Shown here piece after piece: positions 34,230 through 44,238 of a stretch of 64,000 nt of DNA. The DNA comes from Epichloe hybrida (Eukaryota; Ascomycota; Sordariomycetes; Hypocreales; Clavicipitaceae): NCBI GenBank assembly GCA_019022495.1, contig JAFEKR010000005.1:3286001-3350000 (forward strand), given 5' to 3'. The translations under genes were made by a program, and so were the position numbers. The notes under the pieces were generated by a model. The model was not told the origin of the DNA. It worked only from the letters and a program-made list of their open reading frames with translations, and did no database searches. The number at the start of each line of letters is the position of its first letter. Within the stretch, counting starts at the first letter, position 1.

Positions 34230-35345
34230 TAATAATTTAATAATGATCTGATTGACAATCTAATTAATGATCTAATTGACGATCTAATTAATGATCTAAT
34301 TGACGATTTAATTAATGATCTAATTAATGATTTGACTGACTTTCTGACTGATTTGACCGATTTGACGATTTGACGATTTAACTGACTTTCTGACTGATGA
34401 TTTGATTGACAATTTGATTGATGATCTGATTGATGATTTGACTGACTTTCTGACCGATTTAACCGATTTGACCGATTTGACGATTTGACGATTTGACGAT
34501 TTGACGATTTGACGATTTGACGATTTGACGATTTGACGATTTGACGATTTGACGATTTGACGATTTGACGATTTGACGATTTGACGATTTGACGATTTGA
34601 CGATTTGACGGATGATTTGATTGACGATTTGACTGACTTTCTGACTAATGATTTGATTGACGATTTGATTGATGATCTAATTGATGATTTGACTGACTTT
34701 CTGACTTTCTGACCGATTTGACCGATTTGACCGATTTGACCGATTTGACCGATTTGACCGATTTGACCGATTTGACCGATTTGACCGATTTGACCGATTT
34801 GACCGATTTGACCGATTTGACCGATTTGACCGATTTGACTGATTTGACCGATTTGACGATTTGACGATTTAACGATTTGACGATTTGACTGACTTTCTGA
34901 CTGATGATTTGATTGACGATTTAACTGACGATTTGACTGATGATTTGATTGACGATTCGATTGACGATTTGATTGACGATTTGATTGATGATCTGATTGA
35001 TGATCTGACTGACGATTTGACTAACGATTTGACTGACGATTTGATTAACAATTTGATTGACAATTTAATTGACGATCTAATTGACGATTTGACTAACGAT
35101 TTGATTGACGATTTGATTAATAATCTGATTAATAATCTGATTGATGATCTGACTGACGATCTAATTGACGATTTAACTGACTTTCTGACTGATGATTTGA
35201 TGGACGATTTGATTGACGATTTAACTGACGATTTGACTGACGATTTGACTGACGATTTGACTGACGATTTGACTGACGATTTGACTGACGATTCGATTGA
35301 TGATCTGATTGACGATCTGATTGATGATCTGATTGACCCCCCCCC
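34230..35345. repeat. Minisatellite of gatttgac-type units
   Basis: About 1.1 kb built from three related units: 8-bp gatttgac (34485-34610), 9-bp gatttgacc (34720-34850) and 12-bp gatttgattgac or gatttgactgac (34880-35335). The 12-bp section is a multiple of three, so it is open as 154 codons on the plus strand (a D-D-L-T/I repeat from 34885) and as a Ser/Lys repeat on the minus strand. I read these frames as by-products of the repeat. It ends in a C run at 35336-35346. Confidence 0.95.
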
Positions 35346-35779
35346 CTAGCTCAGGCGGTCAAGAGAGGCAGAAAAAAATTTCTCAACCAGTCGCCGAAGA
35401 GTATTTCGCGTCTGACCAATCAGAAGAGACGTCTCCACAGGACGACCTCATTTTAATAAAGGGAAAGCGGGAAGCTTCGCTTCACCCTCTTACCTTCGCC
35501 TTGCTATGATGCAAATCTCAGGCAAAGCTCCGCTTTCCCTGATAAACAGGCTAATACTAAATATACTGCTAATTTTACCTGTATAAAGCGCTACACCACA
35601 CTTTCGCGTACTTACGCGGTCACTGACCTTGTGGCAGGGGGGCTGTGGGGGCCCCACGGATCCACAAGGCTTCTGACGCCTAAGGAGATACTACCCCTAT
35701 CACCTTTGTTTCCTGTCTGATCTCTGATTAGCTTAATCACCCCTATTATGTAAATTTGTAAAATGATTCAGGGGGTGTA
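35346..35779. other. Repeat-derived intergenic region
   Basis: No gene. The stretch with gcgtacttacgcggtcactgaccttgtgg and ggctgtgggggccccac (35600-35660) is shared with 58660-58720. The stretch gtaaaatgattcaggggg near 35758 is shared with 58438 and, weakly, 21620. It is therefore part of a dispersed, unnamed repeat family. The right end is the likely promoter of the next ORF. Confidence 0.6.
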
Positions 35780-36340
35780 TTGCATGGTGTCCTTGTTGAT
35801 GAATTTACCCACGAGACTAAAATTGATAACAGCCGTGGCCAGGTGCCAAGGGTGGCGCTATGCTATTTATCCGCACGAGATGATATAACGGCATCCATTC
35901 CATCCATCGCCGTGCCGAGTAATAGTTGTGCAGACTTCCCTTGCTATCCTATCCTATCCTCACCATCCTATCCTATCCTCACATCAGCATTGCTGGCCGC
36001 TGCCCTCACCGGGCAGACGCTGTCCGCTGGCCATAAGCCCCCCACGAACCAAAACCCGTCTTGTGGCGAAGAAACCTTTACTTGGAAAGATACCTGGAAA
36101 GTAATTCCTGATTGCGTCTTGAAGGGGCAAAATGTGTACTACTGCGGCGGCTCGGGGGCAACGGTGATTCACAAGAAGACCCAGATTGAGCTACGGGCGG
36201 GGAAGGTCGATTCGAGAGTCTTGGTCTCGTGCGGCGACAGGAACATGATCTATCGCTGCCGCGCTAGACAATCGGATCGCTTTCATGATCTCTACTGCAG
36301 CAACAGTGAGGTTTCGTCGGTTAATAGCATCAAGGAATAA
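35780..36340 (+). CDS. Cysteine-rich candidate secreted protein
   Basis: Open frame of 186 codons. The C-terminal 110 residues look like a small secreted protein: a hydrophobic, leader-like ALLAAALTGQTLSAG, then six cysteines (PSCGEE, PDCVLK, YYCGGS, VSCGDR, YRCRAR, LYCSNS) that could pair as three disulfides. The first 75 residues look unlike a protein start and include a tatcctatcc tandem repeat. The true start probably lies in a separate upstream exon joined near cacatcag (about 35985). No family is recognised. It lies 430 bp from a minisatellite and 1.8 kb from a transposon, a typical setting for fungal effector genes; that role is inference. Confidence 0.5.
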   Translation: MHGVLVDEFTHETKIDNSRGQVPRVALCYLSARDDITASIPSIAVPSNSCADFPCYPILSSPSYPILTSALLAAALTGQTLSAGHKPPTNQNPSCGEETFTWKDTWKVIPDCVLKGQNVYYCGGSGATVIHKKTQIELRAGKVDSRVLVSCGDRNMIYRCRARQSDRFHDLYCSNSEVSSVNSIKE

Positions 36341-37088
36341 CAAGACTGAAAGGGATTACAGTACTCCGTATTAAATTTCGGCATTATTCGCCTCGTTGAT
36401 GGTTATTAGGTGCGTGGCTGGAAATTGTGGGAGCGCCAGGCTAAATCACAAGGCCGCGTTTAGAGGTCCTGTACACATTCATTTCGTCTCCACACAATTG
36501 AAGCATTGGGCCATTATATTGCTCCGTGCTCCGTACCGTGTTTACATACATGTATGTCCATATGTATGCTCCATTATACCGAGTGTCTCGAACGACAACG
36601 ACCTCGGGCGGGCGGACGGACCCCTGTCAGCTGCCATGGCCAAACAAAAAGCGGCATCGGAAACGGGGAACGGCTCGTTCACAAGAGGACGCCCGCCGGC
36701 CGCTACTTGCCCGTCTCTTCGGCTTCTGTCATAAGGCGGCATGTTCCAGCTCGGCTGGAGCAAAAAGGTTGAGCCCCCACGCGGCCTGGCCCGTGAGTAG
36801 GATAGGATATCGTCTGTGTTTCCATTTCTTCCATCTGGTTGTAAACTTTTAAAAGCAGCTTGGGAGACACCTGATTTTCTGGTTCCATCGAGATCCGTTT
36901 GTACATGCTATTACCTCCCCCCCCCTTCGTTTTACATGTACACCCAATACCCTCTTCTTTTCTTGCTTTAAAAAAAAGGGTCTCACTTGGGCCTTTTCTT
37001 CTTCTTTTTTGTTTCTCCCCCTTTCTTTTGGTCATCACTTGCTCGCCTGGTATCACGTCACACAACCTGTTGCCTGTTTTATATCAAG
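36341..37088. other. Intergenic and leader region before the lyase-like gene
   Basis: No supported gene. The word cgcgtttagaggtcct at 36454-36469 matches one arm of the palindrome at 45724-45754. The last 120 bp are a C/T-rich tract typical of fungal promoters; the open frame through it starts with a Phe run and should not be taken as coding. Confidence 0.55.
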
Positions 37089-38594
37089 ATGAGAACACTT
37101 GTTGCTTCCCCTCAGGCGGGCATGCCTGCTGTCCCCTGTACTCCAGTCCTCCTCTATCATTGCTGGCCGACCCAAAGGGCGGAATCAAGGCAACTCGCTG
37201 AATTCATCTGGATCGACCTGGCCCACGTTGTCATGCTCGTGGAGCACGGCACCATGTCCAGAGACGTTGGCCGGAAGCTGCTCCCGGCCATAAGAGAAAT
37301 CGGCGACGCGGGCGTAGAGAACCTGGCCATTGACCCTACCAAGGAGAGCCTCCTCTACCAGATCGAGGCAGCTCTTGCCGAGAAGCTGGGCGACTATGTT
37401 GCCGGCGCAATGCACACGGCTCGCAGCCGCATTGACCAGCGGGCCACCGTCGGCAGAATCTCCCTCAGAAACTTGCTCCTGCAGTGCATGACGAGGATCA
37501 ATGACTTTCGACAGGTCCTCATCACCACGGCTGGGAAGTACGAGTCGGCCGTCTTTCCGTACCACACACACATGCAGCAGTCCCAGCCTGGAAACTACGC
37601 CCACTACCTGTTGGCGTATGCCTCGAAGCTGCAGGATGATTTCGAGCGCTGCCGGGCAGCTTTCGCGCGGCTGAACCGCAGCCCGCTCGGCACCGTGGGC
37701 AGATGCGGGACGGGAATCAGCATCGACCGCCGGAGAACCGCCCGGCTGTTGGGCTTCGACGGCTGCGTCGGAAACTCCCTGCTGGGCAAAGACGCCGAGT
37801 ACACGGCCGATGTCATGGCTGCCTTGTCCATGGTCATGTCTCACCTGAACGACCTCGCCACCGACCTTCAACTGTGGTCGAGCAACGAGTTTGCCTTCAT
37901 CTCACTGCCCGACACTTTCTGCGAGAGGAGCAGCCTGTTCCCGCAGAAGAGGAACCCCGTGACCCTGGAGGCCATCAAGCTTGCTGCCGGACCGAGCGTC
38001 TCGTGGTACACAAACGTCCTCGCCACGAGTCGCTCCGCCGGAACGGGAGACCACTCCCTGCACGGGATCCCGTCAAACATGGAGCAGGCCCTGGAGACCA
38101 CCTCCGACATGCTCGTTCTGGCAGGCCTCTCCGTCGAGGCAGTTCAGCTGAACGGGGAGAGGATCCGGCATGTCCTGGCTGAAAGCTGGTCCACCACCAG
38201 CAATCTATCGGACACGCTGATGCAACATCACGGCTTGTCCATGAGGCAAGCCTATGCTGTGGTTTCAAAGGTGGTGAGCACCTGCCGAGAGAGGAGAGTG
38301 CCAAAGTCGGCAGTGACCGCGGAGCTCGTCAGAGAAGCTAGCTTGCAGACGGTCGGAAAGGAGGTGGTCATGTCGCAAGAGGATGTTCACCTGGCTTTGG
38401 ACCCCGAGGCCTTCGTCAAGACCCGCATTAGTGCTGGAAGTGTTGGGCCTCGCGAGGTTGCCTCGTTGCGGAGTGAGGCGGAGGAATTGTTGATGGAGAA
38501 TCAGGCGTGGGTGAAGGAAAAGTGGGCGGGGCTCGTTCAAGCACGAAGAGATTTGGACGACGCCATTCAGACTATTCTAGGGTCTTCGGAGTAG
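37089..38594 (+). CDS. Argininosuccinate lyase-like enzyme
   Basis: About 501 residues from the ATG at 37089. The lyase superfamily core is clear: HTARSRIDQRATVGRISLRN (family HTxRSRNDQ), FPYHTHMQQSQP with the catalytic His region, a TGISIDRRRTARLLGF segment and the signature SSLFPQKRNP (family GSSxMPQKKNP). Argininosuccinate lyase splits argininosuccinate into arginine and fumarate in the cytosol. The signature deviates at several places and the usual N-terminal LWGGRF motif is absent. The first 45 residues are unusual (many Cys and Pro), so either an upstream exon is missed or this is a divergent paralogue with another substrate. No intron is needed in the core. Confidence 0.82.
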   Translation: MRTLVASPQAGMPAVPCTPVLLYHCWPTQRAESRQLAEFIWIDLAHVVMLVEHGTMSRDVGRKLLPAIREIGDAGVENLAIDPTKESLLYQIEAALAEKLGDYVAGAMHTARSRIDQRATVGRISLRNLLLQCMTRINDFRQVLITTAGKYESAVFPYHTHMQQSQPGNYAHYLLAYASKLQDDFERCRAAFARLNRSPLGTVGRCGTGISIDRRRTARLLGFDGCVGNSLLGKDAEYTADVMAALSMVMSHLNDLATDLQLWSSNEFAFISLPDTFCERSSLFPQKRNPVTLEAIKLAAGPSVSWYTNVLATSRSAGTGDHSLHGIPSNMEQALETTSDMLVLAGLSVEAVQLNGERIRHVLAESWSTTSNLSDTLMQHHGLSMRQAYAVVSKVVSTCRERRVPKSAVTAELVREASLQTVGKEVVMSQEDVHLALDPEAFVKTRISAGSVGPREVASLRSEAEELLMENQAWVKEKWAGLVQARRDLDDAIQTILGSSE

Positions 38595-38949
38595 TGTACG
38601 GGGCGGCAGTTTATTTCTTTTAATTTAAAAAAAAAATTTAATTTAAAAAAAAATTAAAATCACATCCGTATGTATGTAGATCGTTGTCGCATCTCGCCCT
38701 CCACTCATGGAAACTGCGAGAAGCCGGCCGTATATTCCGCCCCGTTCCATGCAATCCCCACCTTTCTAATGTGTTTCGCAACGTCACGCAAATTGACGCA
38801 AATTAACCAGACCCACGGCGAGACCCAGGCCGTGACGATGACGACAAGCTCACATAAAATTATAACATCTGCCAGAATTCCCATATTCTGCAAATGATGC
38901 TTGGGAGCAGCAACAGACCACATACACACTCCTTCGGCTCCACTGGACA
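38595..38949. other. Short intergenic region
   Basis: Contains two close tttaattt-plus-poly-A blocks (38616-38658), likely in the 3' end of the lyase-like transcript, and the promoter of the transporter gene. No gene. Confidence 0.6.
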
Positions 38950-40805
38950 ATGTCGTTGGCTCAGCATGTCACGCAATCCGAAGGCTTCGACTACGCCGGG
39001 GGTCTCGCGGACGGCCGGGCAAGCAACGGGGGAGATGAGACAACTCGCCTTCTTGGGACCGACCATCCGGGCACTGGAAAACCGAAGTGGCGCTCGATGA
39101 ACTTCGGGGTGGCCACGCGGGCCGAGCAAGAGGATCAGATTCCCGCATACGAGGTGTCTGTTGCCAGACGAGGGGGTAAGTAACCACATGTACACACACT
39201 TTCGCATCAATGGCAACAACTGACGCCGTCCGCCGCCAGCCCAGGTAGCCACTGGCGTTGTTTCGTGCTGGTTGTGCGCGGGAATCGTCTTTGGCTTCGC
39301 CGCCCTGAAGCCGATATTGGTGCGCGAGGGCCTGTACAGCGACGTCTGCGATAGTCACGGCAGCACGCATCCCACAAACTCCTCCCCGGGCGACAAGTAC
39401 GAGACGGTGCCTTGCGACGAGCAGGACTTGCGCCTGAACCTCTTCTTCGTCGTCGGGTCCGTCACCACCAACGTGTCATCGCTCCTGGCTGGATCTGTCC
39501 TCGACTTGTTTGGCCGGCGTGCTTGCTGGCTTGCCGCGTGCGTGCTCTTGGCGGCCGGGAGTCTCCTGCTTGCCGCGTCGTTTGCTTTCCCGGGGCTGGA
39601 CGGCTACCTGGTGGCGAATGCCCTGCTCGCCATGGGGGGGACCTTCATATTCGTGCCCAGCTTCCAGCTGGTCAACGCCTTTCCAAAGCACTCTGGCGCC
39701 ATTGTTGCCGTCATGACGGGAGCTTTCGACGCGTCGTCGGCCGTGTTCCTCCTCTACGGCATGGTTTACGAGGCGACATCCGGCAAGCTTTCACTTCAAT
39801 CCTTCTTCCTGGGCTACGCCCTTGTGCCGATTCTCATCGCCGTGGCCGAGATGACCTACATGCCGCCGCATCCCTACCACACAATGTCCAGGCTCGAAGG
39901 CTTGATTGGCAAAGTCGAGCAAGCACCGCCTGATGCCCGAGAAGGCGGCGTGAACGGAAACGGAAACGGAAACGGAAACGGAAACATCCATGGCACAGCC
40001 GAGCTGGCTCGCACTGCCACACTCGACCAATTGGAGAACGTGGCCGGTGACGCCGCACAACGACAAGATCGAAGAAAGCTCCACGAGGAAAGGCAAGAAG
40101 CGAGCGGTGTCTGGGGAGTCCTGCACGGTGTCTCGCCTCGCAGACAGATGCTGAGCCCCTGGTTCGTGCTCATTCTCTTGCTGACAGCCATCCAGATGCT
40201 GCGCATGAACTACTTCATCGCCACCATTCGCGCGCAGTACAGATACATGCTGGACTCGGAACGCTCAGCGGCAGAGGTGAATGGCTTTTTCGACATTGCG
40301 CTGCCCATCGCAGGAGTCGCATCGACTCCTCTCATCGGTCTCGTGCTCAACAACCTCAGCGTGCCAGTGGTATTCGGCATAGTAACCCTTTTCATCGCCG
40401 CCATAGGCGTCTTAAACTGTCTCCCGTATCTGTGGGCAGGGTACGCCACCGTCGTCGCCTTTGTCATCTTTCGGCCGTTGTATTACTCGGCGGTTTCGTA
40501 GGTCACGCCCGCCACAAAACGTGTTGCTACTTTTTTTTTTTTTCCCCGAGTAGGGCACTGACTATCCTGCTTGTTCTAGTGACTATGCGACCAAAGTCTT
40601 CGGGTTCAGGTCTTTTGGCCGGATCTACGGCACCATCGTGTGCTTCTCGGGTCTCATCAACCTGGCTCAATCTGGTCTTGATGCCCTTACACATGACGTG
40701 CTGGGTGGGAATCCCACGCCCATCAACCTCGCGTTTGTTGTAGCGGGAACGCTGGTTGCTCTAGCGCTGAGCGTATTTGTTGCAGTGAAGGGTCATGGGT
40801 CGTGA
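38950..40805 (+). CDS. FMP42: MFS transporter, Fmp42/SLC43-like
   Basis: Exons 38950-39175, 39240-40497 and 40580-40805 give 569 residues in one frame; introns are 64 and 82 bp with GTAAGT and GTAGGT donors. A soluble N-terminus of about 78 residues precedes twelve expected membrane segments. The first is VATGVVSCWLCAGIVFGFAAL. The loop DLFGRRACW is the MFS signature after TM2-TM3. The central loop carries a Gly-Asn run from an aacgga hexanucleotide repeat. The C-terminal exon (SDYATKVFGF, RIYGTIVCFSG, NLAQSGLDALTH) matches the Fmp42-like fungal branch related to SLC43 amino-acid transporters. Substrate unknown. Converges with the HSF gene. Confidence 0.83.
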
Positions 40806-40820
40806 TGTTGGAGCCGGGCA

Positions 40821-40838
40821 TGTATGTATATGTATATG

Positions 40839-40877
<39 letters not shown>

Positions 40878-40878
40878 T
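40821..40878. repeat. TA/TG microsatellite after the transporter gene
   Basis: A tgtata stretch runs into about fifteen TG repeats, 15-70 bp past the stop codon, in the likely 3' untranslated region between convergent genes. Confidence 0.95.
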
Positions 40879-41183
40879 GCAAGGGCAGGGACGGACAGGC
40901 TTCAGTTTAGGACTTTCTAGTTGATGCTCCGAATGCGTGTGCTTATCAGGCAGCTACTTGAGATGCTGTGGAGAGTGGTGTCAAGTCAAAATTCACAAAT
41001 CCCGCGGACTGCAGAAATCAAACATTAACGCAACTAGCTCGAACACAGCCAGCCCCGTGGTATCTCTTCTAGGCCAACAATCTAACTGTCGACTGGACGC
41101 CGCTAACGCATGCTCGCCTTCCTAAGCTGCGAGCATCTTCCCTCTCCTGGTAACATGTGTGCATGCATGCATACCTGACCATC

Positions 41184-42657
41184 TCAACGAAACTGACTAG
41201 ACGGCCAACTGAAATAATCAACGTCGCCTTTCTGCTCAAGTTCCTGGTCATCCGGAGGTGCAGTATCCTCGCACTTGGCGTCATCCCTTGCCGAGTGAGT
41301 TTGGCAACGAGCCTCGCCGCAGGGAACACATGTTCCCGCGTCATCATCAGCCAGCCCCGGCGCGTGGATGTTGCCGCCTCCCCCGATCCTGGGGCTCAGT
41401 GTGTGTACCATGGTCCTGATCTTTGTGATTCGAGTATCCTGATCCTCCTGCATGGCCCGGAGCTGCTCATATCCGAACGAGCGGTGGTGGTGCGTTGCTT
41501 CCCCCTCAAACGTGTGACTTGATGACGCCATCTGCACGCCATGACATGTCCCTGCAAGTCCGTACAGACCTGCCTGCGATGCGACCGCGGTTCTCTCGTG
41601 GGGAGGGGCCCCCGTCATGGTGCTGCGGCCCGGGGCGGCGTCGCTGGCCGAGACAGGGTCCCAGACACCACCACTATCACTGCCGTTCTGTGTCAGGTAG
41701 TCGCGTCTGTTGCCGTCGAGGACATGACCAGGGCTGCTGCCGCTGCCGCCTGCTGCTCGATGGTGGTGATCCCTCCTCTGCTGAACGGGCGACGGATCCT
41801 GTCCGAGAGCCACGCCGCTCCCTTCCGGCGGCCCATTGATGTAGTCGTTGAAGCTGCGGGGAAGCAGAAGAACCATGTAGTCCAAGATGGCGTTGATGGA
41901 GTGCTCATGCTGGTCGTGCAGGCGCTGGAACACGCGATTCTGATCACTCAGGCCCCTGTTGGCGCCGTGAAGCCCGTTGATGGCCCTCGTAATCACACCC
42001 TGTTGCTCCCGCGCCTCCCGCAGGTTATCGCGGAGAGAATGCGCATCTCTCGTCTGCATGCTCTGGCTCTGCGTGTCGAGCCCGGAGGAGGAGGAGGAAG
42101 CCAGCTGGTGATTGAAATTGTCCTGCTGCTGCTGAGATGGGCCCTCCATTTGCATCGGATGGCCTCCGGCCGTCATGATGCCGTCACGACCCGGTAGTGG
42201 CGGCGGCGCCGACGCAAGCTCTCGCCTGCTCTGGTTTCTCTTGATTCTGAAGAGAAGCCGTGGACGACCGCGGATGAAACACGGGTGTCTGTACTCGGTC
42301 ATGTCCATGGGAGCGCGGCGCTCCCCTTCTCGATCGACAGTGACGGGCATTGCGGGAACCTTTTGGAACCCGTACATGTTGAGCTGCCGAACAAAGGATG
42401 GGAAGTTCTGGTGCTTGAACATCTCGGGAAGCAGCTTGTCGACAAACTCCCTCTTGTCAACCACGATGAACGACGTTCCGTCGTCTGACCAACGGATGAG
42501 GTCGTCATGGTTCGTGTCTTCGACCAGGCTGTGTGTTTTGGTTAGTGAGAGGGGAGGGGGGAGGTTGATAAAATACAGCGGCGTACCAGGCAAGCTTTTC
42601 GATAAACGGTGCTATCTTTTCGACAATCTGCAGTTCTCGAGACGACGTCGAGTCCAT
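41184..42657 (-). CDS. HSF-type transcription factor
   Basis: Exon 1 is 42587-42657 and exon 2 is 41184-42528, joined by a 58-bp intron with GTACGC donor and ACACAG acceptor, for 471 residues. The heat-shock-factor DNA-binding domain spans about residues 15-120: APFIEKLACLVEDTNHDDLIRWSDDGTSFIVV, the recognition helix region FKHQNFPSFVRQLNMYGFQKV, and HPCFIRGRPRLLFRIKRNQ. The intron position inside the domain is common in this family. A helical stretch with heptad character (AREQQGVITRAINGLHGANRGLSDQNRVFQRLHDQHEH) may allow oligomers. The rest is low complexity (Gln, Ser, His). The sequence is unlike canonical Hsf1 or Skn7, so it may be a third paralogue. An in-frame ATG 48 bp upstream is possible. 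Confidence 0.9.
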
Positions 42658-42778
42658 GATGCTGGTTGTCTGTTCCAGCTCGGTTGATGTATATCTTGCT
42701 CTCACTGGTCTCTTGCTTCTCCCTCGTCATCAACTTGAGACAAGAGATTTTAGATTCCGCCTGTCTGGAATGGACATG

Positions 42779-42792
42779 TGTATATATATATC
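42779..42792 (-). promoter_or_regulatory. TATA box of the HSF-type gene
   Basis: A tatatatata run about 125 bp before the start codon on the minus strand, within a otherwise mixed-composition promoter. Its position fits a core promoter element. Confidence 0.5.
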
Positions 42793-43148
42793 GTCTCAGC
42801 TGGGCCATGAAAACCCACAGCTTCACTGACTACGCCCGTAGGAACACGTAGCCTGAAAAATCTCTGATTCTGGCCCGGAAAAGGGATCCGCGCGGCAGCT
42901 ATCCGCTTTCCCTTTGTACTGTGATATTTCTGTCTTGGTTATGCAAGTTGATGGGCACAAGGGGGGGGGGGGGACGCACATCAACGGGGTCGTCAGGGCA
43001 TTTTCAATCAGCCTGTACAGCACCCTCGAGAATCTTCTTTCTGTATAGTGAGCACCTCTGTTCGGCCAAGGACACGTAGCTTGATGAACGCCAGTTCCTC
43101 AACAACAATAAGGGCTTGGCACGTTTTCGTGAGACAACCCCGTCCCGT
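42793..43148. other. Intergenic region with a G run
   Basis: No gene. A 14-base G run lies near 42961-42974. Confidence 0.5.
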
Positions 43149-43616
43149 CTAATGGGAGGGGGTCCACCAGAGCCGGAGCATTTCCAGCGCGACATCTACA
43201 TGTAGATATCGTATCATACCGTTCAAGACGACTTGTTGCCCCGGGACGCGTGGCCAGTGGAGGAGCTTTTCTCCGGAAGAGAGGGGGGGGGCAATTCCAG
43301 ACCCTGGATTCTTTGGCGTGTCCGAGCAGAGTACATCTTGTACTTGTACTGGGATTGTCTTCGAATCGATCCATTCGCTAATATGCCAGGGTTGTAAATC
43401 CGCGGTGGCGGTGGCGAGTTGTTGATATGGCAATCTCACGAACGACCTCGAATGGGCCCACTGTGATAAAGAAAGTATTTGCCGAAGCTCAATACCATGT
43501 CGAACCGCTTTCGTAGCATCCAGGCATGACATCCATAATGTCCGGTGGTCAAGTCCTTGCAGCCGTGGCAGCTTGTCACGAAAGTCGAGCAGCTGCGTGA
43601 CTCCAGTGTTATCCAC
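43149..43616 (-). CDS. Unrecognised ORF, about 155 codons
   Basis: The frame is open for 155 codons but the first codon is GTG; the first ATG is at 43532. The composition is protein-like (LLDFRDKLPRLQGLDHRTLW, PWHISEWIDSKTIPVQVQDVL). An upstream ATG at 43654 (MGAPASIYELT) lies in another frame and could be an exon, but I see no convincing donor. It may be a small gene with an unresolved intron or a decayed fragment. Confidence 0.35.
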   Translation of the reverse strand: MDNTGVTQLLDFRDKLPRLQGLDHRTLWMSCLDATKAVRHGIELRQILSLSQWAHSRSFVRLPYQQLATATADLQPWHISEWIDSKTIPVQVQDVLCSDTPKNPGSGIAPPLSSGEKLLHWPRVPGQQVVLNGMIRYLHVDVALEMLRLWWTPSH

Positions 43617-43654
43617 GAGACTGTCAATTCATAAATTGAAGCCGGAGCTCCCAT

Positions 43655-44238
43655 CTTATATAGATATGGACATACGGCTCAACATGACAGGTACGCAGTT
43701 TACATCAGCAGAGGGCTGTGCCTAATATTGCACCGCACCCATGAATTCAACTCGCAGGGTGGTCTGCGAATTACGACTACCTGCCATGCCTAACCCTACA
43801 TATGTATGCCGAAGACTAGCATGGCATCCATGGATGGATAGCTCGTGGCGAAACAGTGACTCACTCACTCGCATCTGATCCGCACTTTGTATTATTATCG
43901 TGAATGATGAGCACGAAGCCACCTGGCTTTCTTCCGACGCGGCGTTTGTGGCGATGCGCGTGGTAAGAAAGTGAGAGAGCTTGCTTCCTCTGACTCGGGC
44001 GTGAGAAGTTGGCTCGCGATAATATATACCCAACTTGTCGTGCGATTCTAGCATGTTCTCGAGTCTTCCCGCCTTGTTCATGGAGAATGAAGAGCGAGTG
44101 GGGCAGGGAGACCAATCACACCCAGGTACTTTAGGTGTACCATGTCACGGCAAGATGTACATGGATATACAAGTGAATTCCTGCAAACCCAGTTCATCTG
44201 CCAAATTTATGTATTTCATGAGTCTCCGGACGAACATT
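43655..44238. other. Intergenic region 3' of the kinase gene
   Basis: Overlapping short frames on both strands without domain content or a coherent structure. No gene supported. Confidence 0.5.

Noticed and set aside
34869..35063. Minus-strand Ser/Lys repeat frame
   Set aside because: By-product of the 12-bp minisatellite, which has no stop in this phase.
34230..35345. CRISPR-like array
   Set aside because: The units are short, contiguous and without spacers, in a eukaryotic genome; this is a minisatellite.
36987..37088. N-terminal extension of the lyase-like frame starting with a Phe run
   Set aside because: It translates the C/T-rich promoter and leader tract; the ATG at 37089 is more likely.
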